Below are positions 1 to 6,364 of a DNA stretch of 12,473 nucleotides, one piece after another (within the stretch, counting starts at the first letter, position 1; every line of letters begins with the position of its first letter). Under the pieces are notes generated by a model, which saw nothing but the letters and a program-made list of their open reading frames with translations, had not been told where the DNA came from and searched no databases. The position numbers and the translations under genes were made by a program. Source of the DNA: CAVPGH01 sp046726955 (GTDB taxonomy: Bacteria; Acidobacteriota; Vicinamibacteria; Fen-336). The stretch spans positions 1 through 12,473 of the forward strand of contig JBKPBQ010000626.1 in the NCBI GenBank assembly GCA_046726955.1, read 5' to 3'.

Positions 1-1007
1 GCGAGACGGGCGGCCTCGGCCTCACGCAAATGGAGGACGTGCTGCAGCGGGCCCGCGGGAGCGGCGAGCCCGTGGCCCGCAGCTCGATCGTGGGACGCAA
101 GACGGAGCTGCTGCGCCAGGAGTATCAAGTCGTGCTCGACATCCTGGACCCGCGCTTCGACCTCTCGGCCGTAGGCGGCCTCGAGCCCGCGGTCCGGGAG
201 CTCAAGGAGGTGGCGGACCTCATGCGCCGCGGACTCTCCTCCGCCGCGCCGATGGGGATCATGCTCATGGGCCCGCCGGGGACGGGCAAGAGCTACCTCG
301 CCGAGTGCTTCGCCAAGGAGTGCGGGATGCTCTGCGTCCGCTTCCGCCCGCTGCGGCAGATGTACGTCGGGCAGTCCGAGCGCAACCAGGAGAAGGCGTT
401 CGCGGCCATCCGGGCGCTGGCCCCCGTGATCGTGATCGTGGACGAGTCCGACCAGGCGGAGGGAGGCAGCCGCGACGCGGGGTCCGGGGACTCGGGAGTC
501 GGCGAGCGCATGCGCGCCGCGGCCTTCAATTTCTGGGGGGACAGCTCGCTACGCGGGCGGGTGCTGCGCATCGACATCACGAACCGGGTGGACCTCATCG
601 ACTCCGCGATGAGGCGCTCCGGCCGGACGGACATCAAGATCCCGATCCTCATGCCCGACGAGACGGCGCGGAAGCAGATCTTCGAGGTCACGCTCCGCAA
701 GCACAAGCTCAAGAGCGCGATTACGGACTACGCGCCCTACGCGAAGCGCACGGCGGGATTCACGGGCAGCGACGTGGAGCTCGCGGTCACGACGGCCTGG
801 CGCTTCGCGCTGCGCGACGGCAAGACGGCGCTCGACGAGGCGACGCTCACCGCCGCCCTCGACGACCTGCTCCCCACCGCGCGCGACCAGCGCGCCATCG
901 ACCGCATGACGCTCCTCGCCCTCGACGAGTGCCGCAACAAGCGGCTCCTGCCCCCGAACGCGGACGCGATCCGGAAGGAGATCGAGTCCCGTCAGGCGTC
1001 GGGATAG
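1..1007 (+). CDS. AAA+ ATPase, C-terminal part (5' end outside window)
   Basis: The reading frame is already open at base 3, and the residues before the first Met (ending GLGLTQMEDVLQRAR) look like the end of a preceding AAA lid, so the protein begins upstream and probably has two AAA modules. Numbering from the Met at base 30: Walker A GPPGTGKS at 81-88, a pore-loop-like segment with Tyr (RPLRQMYVGQSE) at 106-117, Walker B VIVIVDES at 133-140, sensor-1 Asn in ITN at 183-185, arginine-finger-like RRSGR at 195-199, and a sensor-2/lid motif GFTGSDVE at 243-250. All catalytic features are intact, so it should be an active ATPase that remodels or unfolds a protein partner. The style resembles Ycf46/CDC48-type AAA proteins; the substrate cannot be told. 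The stop (TAG) lies inside the 3' end of the convergent radical SAM gene, overlapping by 16 bp. Confidence 0.9.
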   Translation, partial: ETGGLGLTQMEDVLQRARGSGEPVARSSIVGRKTELLRQEYQVVLDILDPRFDLSAVGGLEPAVRELKEVADLMRRGLSSAAPMGIMLMGPPGTGKSYLAECFAKECGMLCVRFRPLRQMYVGQSERNQEKAFAAIRALAPVIVIVDESDQAEGGSRDAGSGDSGVGERMRAAAFNFWGDSSLRGRVLRIDITNRVDLIDSAMRRSGRTDIKIPILMPDETARKQIFEVTLRKHKLKSAITDYAPYAKRTAGFTGSDVELAVTTAWRFALRDGKTALDEATLTAALDDLLPTARDQRAIDRMTLLALDECRNKRLLPPNADAIRKEIESRQASG

Positions 1008-2425
1008 GAGCGGACGTCCCCTACCGCCGCGCGCAGGGAGCCGAGGCGCGAGGCCTCGAGCCCGTCCCTGTAGAAAAGATTGTAGGTGTCGAACGGGATC
1101 AGCCGGCCGTCCGGGTGGACGATGTGGATGCAGCTCTTCTTGACCGAGCGCACGTCGAAGGCGTGCGCGTCGATGAACTGCACGACGAGAAGGCGGAAGA
1201 CGTTGGCGTAGCCGATCCCGGACGGGACGGCCACGCGGGGCAGGCAGCAGAGCAGGTCGCGGAGGCTGCGCGCCTGCGATTCCGGCGAGTGGTTCGTCGA
1301 GAAGAGCCGGAAGAGGCCTTGTCGGATCCCGGGGTCCTGCTCGTACACGATGGTGTTGCGGCCCCCATCGATCAGCACCTGCGGATCCACGAGACCCGTG
1401 AGGGGCACGACACTCTCCCCGAGCTTCAAGGCGTACCCCATGGCGAGCGAATCCGGGTGGCACGGGACGGGGATCAGGTCCTCGGGGCGGAAGACCGAGC
1501 ACTGCTCGAGGATCTTCCGGCGCACCTCTGTCAGCGTGAGGCGGTCGCGCGCGGGGTCGAAGCCCTGGGTGCGCCCGGCGTCCTGGACGGGCTGAAACGT
1601 GACCCCCCGGACGCAGCGCTGGCCGAGCGCGAACTCGACGATCCGCCCGACCTCGCCGTCGTTCACCCCCTTCTTCAGGGTCACCACGAGCGTCGTCGAG
1701 ATGTCGAGCGCGTTCAGCCGCTCGAGGGCGCGGGTCCGCACGTCGCGCAGATCGGCGCCTCGGAGGTCGACGAGTGCGTCCCGCTCGAACGAGTCGAACT
1801 GCAGGTAGACCTCGAAGCCCTTGCGGTAGTCGGCCAGGCGCTCGGCGAAGGCGGGGTCGTGGGCGATGCGGATCCCGTTCGTGTTGACCATCAGGTGGCG
1901 GATGGGCCGAGCCTTGGCCGCGTCGAGGATCTCGAAGAACTGCGGGTGGAGCGTGGGCTCGCCCCCCGAGAGCTGCACCACGTCGGGCTCGCGCTCGTTG
2001 GTCACGACGGCGTCGAGCATGCCTTCGACGACCGGCAGGGGACGATGGAGAGGACGGTGGGGGCCGCTCTCCGCGTAGCAGATCGGGCAGCGCAGGTTGC
2101 AGTGATCCGAGATCTCCACGAGGCTCAGGCAGGAGTGCTGCTCGTGGTCGGGGCAGAGCCCGCAGTCGTAGGGACAGCCCCACCGCACGGGCGTGTTGTA
2201 GCGGTTGGGCATCTCCGGCGGCTTGAGGAAGACCTCGCGGCACCGCCGGTAGTAGTCGACGTCGTCGGCCACGAGCACCTTCTCCGACCCGTGCTCAGGG
2301 CATCGCTTGGTCAGGAAGACGCGGTCGTCCTCGAAGAGGATCTTCCCCTCGACCTTCCGGAAGCAGGAGGAGCAGATCGAGACGACGACGTCGTAGAACA
2401 GGTAGGGACGGACGCGATCGGCCAT
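992..2425 (-). CDS. Tes-like radical SAM protein (membrane-spanning lipid synthase family)
   Basis: This 477-aa radical SAM enzyme has the cysteine layout I associate with Tes (the MJ0619 family), which joins lipid alkyl chains tail to tail to make membrane-spanning lipids. Visible: an N-terminal metal-site candidate C18-x2-C21 with C42 (CPEHG) and C62; a cluster motif C84-x3-C88-x2-C91-x7-C99 (GCPYDCGLCP...HSC); the SAM-cluster motif C109-x3-C113-x2-C116 (CNLRCPIC); SGGEPT at 153-158; and a C-terminal region with C309, C322, C393/C394 and C432 ending in PFDTYNLFYRDG. Archaeal Tes is known to carry three [4Fe-4S] clusters plus a mononuclear iron. The start is the ATG preceded by GGAGG at 2436-2432 with a 6-nt spacer, one base after the upstream stop; an open frame extends upstream through the neighbouring gene but is not coding-like. 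The family call is strong; the lipid substrate and product are inference, and a different radical reaction is possible. Confidence 0.85.
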   Translation of the reverse strand: MADRVRPYLFYDVVVSICSSCFRKVEGKILFEDDRVFLTKRCPEHGSEKVLVADDVDYYRRCREVFLKPPEMPNRYNTPVRWGCPYDCGLCPDHEQHSCLSLVEISDHCNLRCPICYAESGPHRPLHRPLPVVEGMLDAVVTNEREPDVVQLSGGEPTLHPQFFEILDAAKARPIRHLMVNTNGIRIAHDPAFAERLADYRKGFEVYLQFDSFERDALVDLRGADLRDVRTRALERLNALDISTTLVVTLKKGVNDGEVGRIVEFALGQRCVRGVTFQPVQDAGRTQGFDPARDRLTLTEVRRKILEQCSVFRPEDLIPVPCHPDSLAMGYALKLGESVVPLTGLVDPQVLIDGGRNTIVYEQDPGIRQGLFRLFSTNHSPESQARSLRDLLCCLPRVAVPSGIGYANVFRLLVVQFIDAHAFDVRSVKKSCIHIVHPDGRLIPFDTYNLFYRDGLEASRLGSLRAAVGDVRSYPDA

Positions 2426-2426
2426 C

Positions 2427-3569
2427 TCAGGCCTCCGATGGACATCCGCCCGCGCGCAGGCGCGCGAGCGCCGTCTCCAGCGGGCCGTCGAGCGCGTGGG
2501 TGGCGGAAGACCGGCAGAACGGGCAGGCGAGGAGCGCGCCGTCCGTGTCCACGTAGACGTAGCGCTCGCCCCCTCCCGAGCAGCGCGAGCGGCGCTGCGC
2601 ATAGGCGGGATAGGCCACGGCGGGCAGCCGCGCGCAGCTCGGGTCGTGGTTCAGGCGCTCGTAGAATGCCTCGAGCCGGCGCTGCTCGTCGCCGCCGAGG
2701 GCGACGTCTCGTCCGGCGAAGCGGCCGACCGGCCGCGGCTCGAGGATCTGGACGAAGGCCGCGCCCAGCCGCGCCGCCGTCTCCGCGTAGCGATCGAGGC
2801 CGTTCGCCGCCACGAACTCCCGCGTGGGACAGAGGGTGAGGGCGAGGACGAGCCCCGCTTCTCGCGCGTTCGCGGCCGCGGCTTCGACCCCCGCGAATGC
2901 CCCCTCGTGACCGCGGAAGCGGTCGTGGGCGCCCGGGTCCCAATGGTCGAGGCTGAGCGCCACGCCGGTAAGGCCCGCGGCCCGGAGCATCCGCGCGCGG
3001 TCGATCGTGAGCCCGTGGCCGGAGGAGAGCAGCCAGAAGTCGCTCCCCGGCCGGGCGGTGACGAGGATCTCGAGAACGGCGTCGAGGCGCTGCAACGGCT
3101 CTCCCCCGCTCAGGAAGAACTGCGTAGCCCCCATGGCCTGGAACCGCGCGACCAGCGTGCAGAGATCCGAGATGCTGAGCCTCTCCGGCTGGTTGAGCGC
3201 CTGCCACTCGCAGCAGTGCTCGCACCGCAGGGGGCAGCGCTTGGTCACCGCGAGGATCACCGTCTGCACGCCGGTCGCGGGCGCCAAGGGTTGCACGCGA
3301 TCGAGCTCCCTCTCCACGTATCGGTCGAAGGCGGGGCTCGGCCATCCCGGCGCGTAGAGGTCCCAGAAGTAGCGGCCCGCTGCGTGCGCGTACTTCCTCG
3401 TCGTGCGCACGCCGACGCGTCTGCGCTCCGCGAAGAGGAGACTCATCGCACGGGCGGCGCGACGGGGAGTGCGATGGATCCGGAGCGCGAGCAGGGCCGC
3501 GTGGGCCCAGAGCAGGCACCGCACGAAGCCCTTGTGCATGCCCGTGACGACCGGCGGCTTCCGGCTCAC
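2427..3569 (-). CDS. radical SAM protein with Cys-containing C-terminal (SPASM-like) region
   Basis: A 380-aa protein. Residues 1-100 are a basic, helical N-terminal region (RTPRRAARAMSLLFAERRR, then a YFWDLYAPGWPSPAF block at 67-81). The radical SAM domain follows: C112-x3-C116-x2-C119 (CPLRCEHC) binds the SAM cluster and SGGEPL is at 154-159. The C-terminus has C312, C330 and C349-x2-C352 (YVDTDGALLACPFC) plus C376, the arrangement of a SPASM or twitch auxiliary-cluster region, though a full SPASM signature cannot be confirmed by eye. The GTG start overlaps the preceding stop as GTGA, with a weak GGAAG upstream; the ATG at codon 11 has no ribosome site. It is coupled on both sides to the envelope-protein gene and the Tes-like gene, so it probably acts in the same pathway. 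No cobalamin-binding domain is visible. The substrate is unknown: lipid or peptide maturation are both open. Confidence 0.85.
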   Translation of the reverse strand: MSRKPPVVTGMHKGFVRCLLWAHAALLALRIHRTPRRAARAMSLLFAERRRVGVRTTRKYAHAAGRYFWDLYAPGWPSPAFDRYVERELDRVQPLAPATGVQTVILAVTKRCPLRCEHCCEWQALNQPERLSISDLCTLVARFQAMGATQFFLSGGEPLQRLDAVLEILVTARPGSDFWLLSSGHGLTIDRARMLRAAGLTGVALSLDHWDPGAHDRFRGHEGAFAGVEAAAANAREAGLVLALTLCPTREFVAANGLDRYAETAARLGAAFVQILEPRPVGRFAGRDVALGGDEQRRLEAFYERLNHDPSCARLPAVAYPAYAQRRSRCSGGGERYVYVDTDGALLACPFCRSSATHALDGPLETALARLRAGGCPSEA

Positions 3570-5311
3570 TGTACTTCCGAAGCCCTCGGCGTCGCCTCGG
3601 CCAGTCGCAGGTACTCGCCCGCGAGATCCAGGCTGAAGCGCCCGAAAGCGCCCGGCTCGTTCCTGATTGCGAGCAGCGTGCCGGGGGCGAAGCGGCTCTG
3701 CGCAGGCGTGTGGACGTTGTAGTAGCCATTCGTCAGCAGGAAGAGGCTGCGTGCCCGCCCGGCTCCCGCGGGAGGAAGCTCGAAGCGCAGGTCGAGAGAC
3801 GCGTCCATCTCCTCGAGCACGTCGTACCGGCCGTCCGCCTCCGTCAGGATCTCGCGCTGGTCGGCTCCGGAGCTCCCGCGCGCCTCGACCGGAAGGAGCT
3901 CACGCATCACGGGGACGCCGGCGACGTTCGAGACCGCCAGCCGGTCGATGCGCCAGAAACCTGGGCCGCTCTGCAATCGCACGCGGACGACCCCTCCGGA
4001 CGCGGCGCTTCGCGGAAGCGGGACGGCGATGTGACGCAGCGCGGCGGGACCCGTCGTCGGCACCACGGCCACCTGCCTCCAGACCCCGCCGTCGAGCGCT
4101 TCGACGCGCAGGTCGACACCTTCCCGCTGACGCCAGCCCTGGATCCTCTCCCGGGCCGTGGGATCGTTGCCGGCCGCGAGGTACGTCGCGAGCCGATCGC
4201 CCATGGCCGCGAAGAAGCGGCCGAAGACGACGTCCAGCCAGTGGGTGTTGCCTCCCACGATCTCGAGGACGGCCTCTCCGTCGGGGGCGGGAAACGTCGC
4301 TTCGACACCCTCGACCGTCGGACGCGGGGCCGCCGCCGCGACCCGGGCGAGGTCGGTCTGGAGCAAGCGGTCGTCTCTTTCCGCGACGAGCGCCCTCGCG
4401 TCGCGCCCTTCGAGGTCGCGCGCGGCGACGGCGGTCTGCGGTGCACCTACGAGCAGGACGCGTCCGTCCACGGAGGCGAGCGCGCGCAGAGCGGGATCGT
4501 GGTCCACGAGCACGAGAGCCGCGCGATCGGTGTACTGGGTCTCGGGGGCCTCGTTGCGGAGGCGGACGCGGAGGTGGGACGAGCTCGACGGCGGCAGCGG
4601 CAGGAGGTCGGCCCGCTGGATGGAGCGGAACGCCGCTCCGGGGTAGGCCTCTCCGACGAGCTCGAACCCCTTTCCGCCGTCGACGTAGACGAAGGGACAC
4701 GACTCCTTCGTGAGGGCGGCAATGATCGCCGCCACAACGAAGACTCCCGCGGCCACACCCAGGGCGAGAAAGATCGTCTTCGCCGTGTCGCGAGACCGTA
4801 CCTCGAGCTTCGTCACCGACCGCAGGTCGACGCGGACGAGGCCGGTCGCATCGTTGTCCCGGGGACGTCCCCGGACGAGCGGATAGTCGAGGCGCTCCAC
4901 GTCGAGCGTGACGAAACCCTCGGGCGTGTCGAACCGAACGACTTGCGTAGGGAGACCGGCCGCGCGGAAGGCGTCCTCCGTAGCCTTCTTGCTCGTCCGC
5001 GTCTCGTGGGACTTCTTCTTTACGACGACGGTGAACGCCGTCACCGGACGCAGGTCGAGATCGACCAGTCCGGTTCCGCCAACGGGCACGCCCTCGACGA
5101 AGGGAAAGGCGAGGCGCCGCAGGGCCATCTCAACAGGCCCGTCCGGCGTGTGCAGGCGCACCGTCCGCCGGGCCGCCGTGGTTTTCTGCACGTCGATCTC
5201 GGTCAGGGGGGAGACCTCCCACTTGTGCGTAGAGCACGTGGCGAAGGTCAAACTGGCGAGCGCTACCCAGGCGACGCGCCTCCGCCCCCGCTGCGACCCC
5301 CTGTAGACCAT
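3566..5311 (-). CDS. putative exported or lipid-anchored membrane protein with duplicated N-terminal domain
   Basis: A 581-aa protein I do not recognise by name. An Arg-rich start (RGRRR) and hydrophobic stretch (VAWVALASLTFATC) form a signal; Cys26 could be a lipoprotein cysteine, although FATC is a poor lipobox. Two copies of one domain follow: about 48-97 (VRLHTPDGPVEMALRRLAFP..., GLVDLDLRPVTAF) and 125-173 (VRFDTPEGFVTLDVERLDYP..., GLVRVDLRSVTKL). A membrane helix lies at 179-200, then CPFVYVDGGKGFELVGEAYPG (205-225), and beta-rich regions towards the C-terminus. The chosen ATG has GGAGGT at 5320-5315; the open frame continues upstream to 5455 but that stretch has no coding character. First gene of the three-gene operon with the two radical SAM genes, overlapping the next by 4 bp (GTGA). 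An envelope role is likely; a functional tie to the radical SAM enzymes is inferred from coupling only. Confidence 0.75.
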   Translation of the reverse strand: MVYRGSQRGRRRVAWVALASLTFATCSTHKWEVSPLTEIDVQKTTAARRTVRLHTPDGPVEMALRRLAFPFVEGVPVGGTGLVDLDLRPVTAFTVVVKKKSHETRTSKKATEDAFRAAGLPTQVVRFDTPEGFVTLDVERLDYPLVRGRPRDNDATGLVRVDLRSVTKLEVRSRDTAKTIFLALGVAAGVFVVAAIIAALTKESCPFVYVDGGKGFELVGEAYPGAAFRSIQRADLLPLPPSSSSHLRVRLRNEAPETQYTDRAALVLVDHDPALRALASVDGRVLLVGAPQTAVAARDLEGRDARALVAERDDRLLQTDLARVAAAAPRPTVEGVEATFPAPDGEAVLEIVGGNTHWLDVVFGRFFAAMGDRLATYLAAGNDPTARERIQGWRQREGVDLRVEALDGGVWRQVAVVPTTGPAALRHIAVPLPRSAASGGVVRVRLQSGPGFWRIDRLAVSNVAGVPVMRELLPVEARGSSGADQREILTEADGRYDVLEEMDASLDLRFELPPAGAGRARSLFLLTNGYYNVHTPAQSRFAPGTLLAIRNEPGAFGRFSLDLAGEYLRLAEATPRASEVQ

Positions 5312-5319
5312 GAGACCTC
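5312..5319 (-). promoter_or_regulatory. ribosome binding site deciding the start at 5311
   Basis: On the minus strand GGAGGT is followed by CTC and then ATG. This strong Shine-Dalgarno, only 4 nt from GGAGG to the start codon, supports translation from 5311 rather than from the in-frame ATG at 5455, which would run through the tRNA-like and hairpin sequences. Confidence 0.6.
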
Positions 5320-5369
5320 CGTGGTCAACTCGCCGTTCGCGGCAGGAGTAGCAGGCAGTGTGCCAGCAC

Positions 5370-5393
5370 GAGGGTTCGAATCCCGCGCCACCA
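5370..5393 (+). other. tRNA T-arm/3'-end-like sequence (possible tRNA remnant or attachment site)
   Basis: The sequence GAGGG-TTCGAAT-CCCGC followed by GCCACCA matches the T stem-loop of a tRNA or tmRNA, including a proper TTCGAAT loop (T54, T55, C56, G57, A58), with one stem mismatch. Looking back 53 to about 70 nt I find no matching D arm or anticodon arm, and only TGGT at 5322-5325 could pair with the acceptor-like ACCA. The ACCA comes 4 nt too early for a normal acceptor stem. It is therefore not a convincing intact tRNA; a 3' remnant left by an integration event is the alternative to chance. Confidence 0.3.
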
Positions 5394-5433
5394 ACTCCCG
5401 TGCTTTCACGCAGGACGGGCTCATCGCCGCGGC

Positions 5434-5453
5434 GCGCGGCCGCGAGGCCGCGC
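5434..5453. terminator. perfect GC-rich hairpin downstream of the CNB-FHA gene
   Basis: An 8-bp perfect inverted repeat, GCGCGGCC and GGCCGCGC, closes a 4-nt loop (GCGA on the plus strand, a GNRA tetraloop; TCGC on the minus strand). It starts 43 nt past the stop codon of the leftward CNB-FHA gene and lies upstream of the envelope-protein start at 5311. No T tract follows on either strand, so it may be a Rho-assisted or U-less terminator, an mRNA-stabilising stem, or an operator. Confidence 0.45.
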
Positions 5454-5496
5454 ACACCGTGGGCGGGTACCGCTCAGCGGGTGAGCAGCGGTGTCT

Positions 5497-6288
5497 CTAT
5501 TTGGTGGGGCTGGGAGTCTTGAAGGTGAGGGCGAGCCGGCAGAGGATCAGCTCGTCCCCGTCCTTGATGGGGGTCAGGACGCCGTTCGGGAGCTTCTGGC
5601 CGTTCAGGAACGTGCCGTTCATGGTCCCGATCTCCTCGGCGAGGAAGTGCTTGCCGTCCTTGACCACGAGGCGGGCGTGCCGGCGCGAGATGTTGCGGCT
5701 CTGGTCCTCGTTCGTGAGATCGATCTCGGGCGTCATCCCGGTGACGGAGTCGTAGCGGCCGAGCAGCGCGTCGCTCTTGAACACCGGGAAGACGTTCCCC
5801 GTGGACTGCGAGATGAAGTAGGCGAGGGCCTCGGTCTGCAGGGTACCCGCGGTCACGGCCTTGCCCGGAGGAGCTTCCTTCATGGGCTCCCCGCTGATGC
5901 CGCCGCCCGCCGCCGCGAGCTGCTCGATCTGCTTCGTGGTCTCGCGCAGGCGCAGCGAGTACTTGCGCAGCATGCGCACCGCGATCTCGGGGTTGCTCTT
6001 GATCATGTCCCCGAAGAGCTCGCTCTGGATCACGATGAGGTCGCTGTCCTCCACCACCTCCGCGGACGCCGAGCGGGGCATGCGCTCCAGGATGGCCATC
6101 TCCCCGAAGAAGTCGCCCTTCTCCAGGACGGCGAGGGTCGTCTCCCCGTGGGGGACGCGCTTCTTGATCGCGACCTTGCCGTTCTGGATGATGTACATGT
6201 CCTCGCCTTCGTCCCCCTCGTGGAAGAGGACGGTCCCTTTCTTGAAGCGGTTCAGGAACTTGGCGAAGGGATTCTTTTCGGCGCTCAT
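5497..6288 (-). CDS. cyclic nucleotide-binding domain + FHA domain signalling protein
   Basis: A 263-aa cytoplasmic protein joining two sensor modules. Residues about 8-120 are a Crp-like cyclic-nucleotide-binding beta-barrel with the phosphate-binding cassette FGEMAILERMPRSASA at 61-76; the Glu (63) and Arg (72) that contact the nucleotide in active family members are present. Residues about 125-150 are a flexible Gly/Ala/Pro linker. Residues about 165-258 are a forkhead-associated domain with the phosphothreonine-binding set G177-R178, S201-x2-H204 and N224-G225. No helix-turn-helix, kinase or cyclase domain follows, so it is an adaptor, not a transcription factor: it likely ties cAMP or cGMP level to binding of a phosphoprotein. 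No clear Shine-Dalgarno precedes the ATG (GCGCAAAAA). The same-strand 474-aa gene lies 76 nt upstream. The partner is not identifiable here. Confidence 0.9.
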   Translation of the reverse strand: MSAEKNPFAKFLNRFKKGTVLFHEGDEGEDMYIIQNGKVAIKKRVPHGETTLAVLEKGDFFGEMAILERMPRSASAEVVEDSDLIVIQSELFGDMIKSNPEIAVRMLRKYSLRLRETTKQIEQLAAAGGGISGEPMKEAPPGKAVTAGTLQTEALAYFISQSTGNVFPVFKSDALLGRYDSVTGMTPEIDLTNEDQSRNISRRHARLVVKDGKHFLAEEIGTMNGTFLNGQKLPNGVLTPIKDGDELILCRLALTFKTPSPTK

Positions 6289-6302
6289 TTTTTGCGCGAC
6301 TG

Positions 6303-6325
6303 GCCGGAGTTTAGCAGATTCCGGC
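6303..6325. repeat. inverted repeat upstream of the CNB-FHA gene
   Basis: A perfect 6-bp inverted repeat GCCGGA / TCCGGC is separated by 11 nt and lies 15-37 nt upstream of the CNB-FHA start. A weak -10-like TAAACT sits in the loop on the minus strand, so it could be an operator over a promoter. The evidence is only the symmetry and position. Confidence 0.25.
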
Positions 6326-6335
6326 GAGGGCGGAA

Positions 6336-6352
6336 AACCGCGCTCCGCGGCC
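6336..6352 (-). terminator. short intrinsic-terminator-like hairpin after the 474-aa gene
   Basis: On the minus strand CCGCG-GAG-CGCGG forms a perfect 5-bp stem (6350-6338), is flanked by two possible G·T pairs, and is followed directly by TTTT (6337-6334). It lies about 15 nt past the stop of the helical protein, so it could partly end transcription before the CNB-FHA gene. The stem and T run are short, so read-through is likely. Confidence 0.35.
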
Positions 6353-6364
6353 CGCCGCGTCAGC

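Noticed and set aside
2426..2602. N-terminal extension of the Tes-like protein to an ATG at 2602
   Set aside because: The added 59 residues are Arg/Ala/Ser-rich shadow of the upstream radical SAM gene; the ATG at 2425 has GGAGG at a 6-nt spacing.
305..2839. Very long plus-strand open frame (844 codons) crossing the AAA gene and both radical SAM genes
   Set aside because: Its translation is Arg/Ala/Gly/Pro-rich low-complexity sequence with no domain, as expected from antisense or shifted frames at high GC, while the overlapping genes have clear motifs.
5321..5326. TTGACC on the minus strand as a -35 box for the envelope-protein operon
   Set aside because: It lies just upstream of the ribosome site, so its transcript would begin inside the gene, and no good -10 follows at 16-18 nt.
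5322..5394. A complete plus-strand tRNA gene ending near the T-arm-like motif
   Set aside because: Only 4 of 7 acceptor pairs form, positions 8-25 do not make a D arm, and no anticodon stem fits, so I kept only the T-arm-like remnant.
5312..5455. N-terminal extension of the envelope protein to an ATG at 5455
   Set aside because: The extra 48 residues include the translation typical of an antisense tRNA T-arm (GAGFEPS) and lack a ribosome site; the ATG at 5311 has GGAGGT and a signal peptide right after it.
3710..5755. Plus-strand open frame of 681 codons opposite the envelope-protein gene
   Set aside because: It is antisense to a gene with a good ribosome site, signal sequence and internal repeats; the composition is typical of a shadow frame and it runs through the tRNA-like and hairpin spacer.
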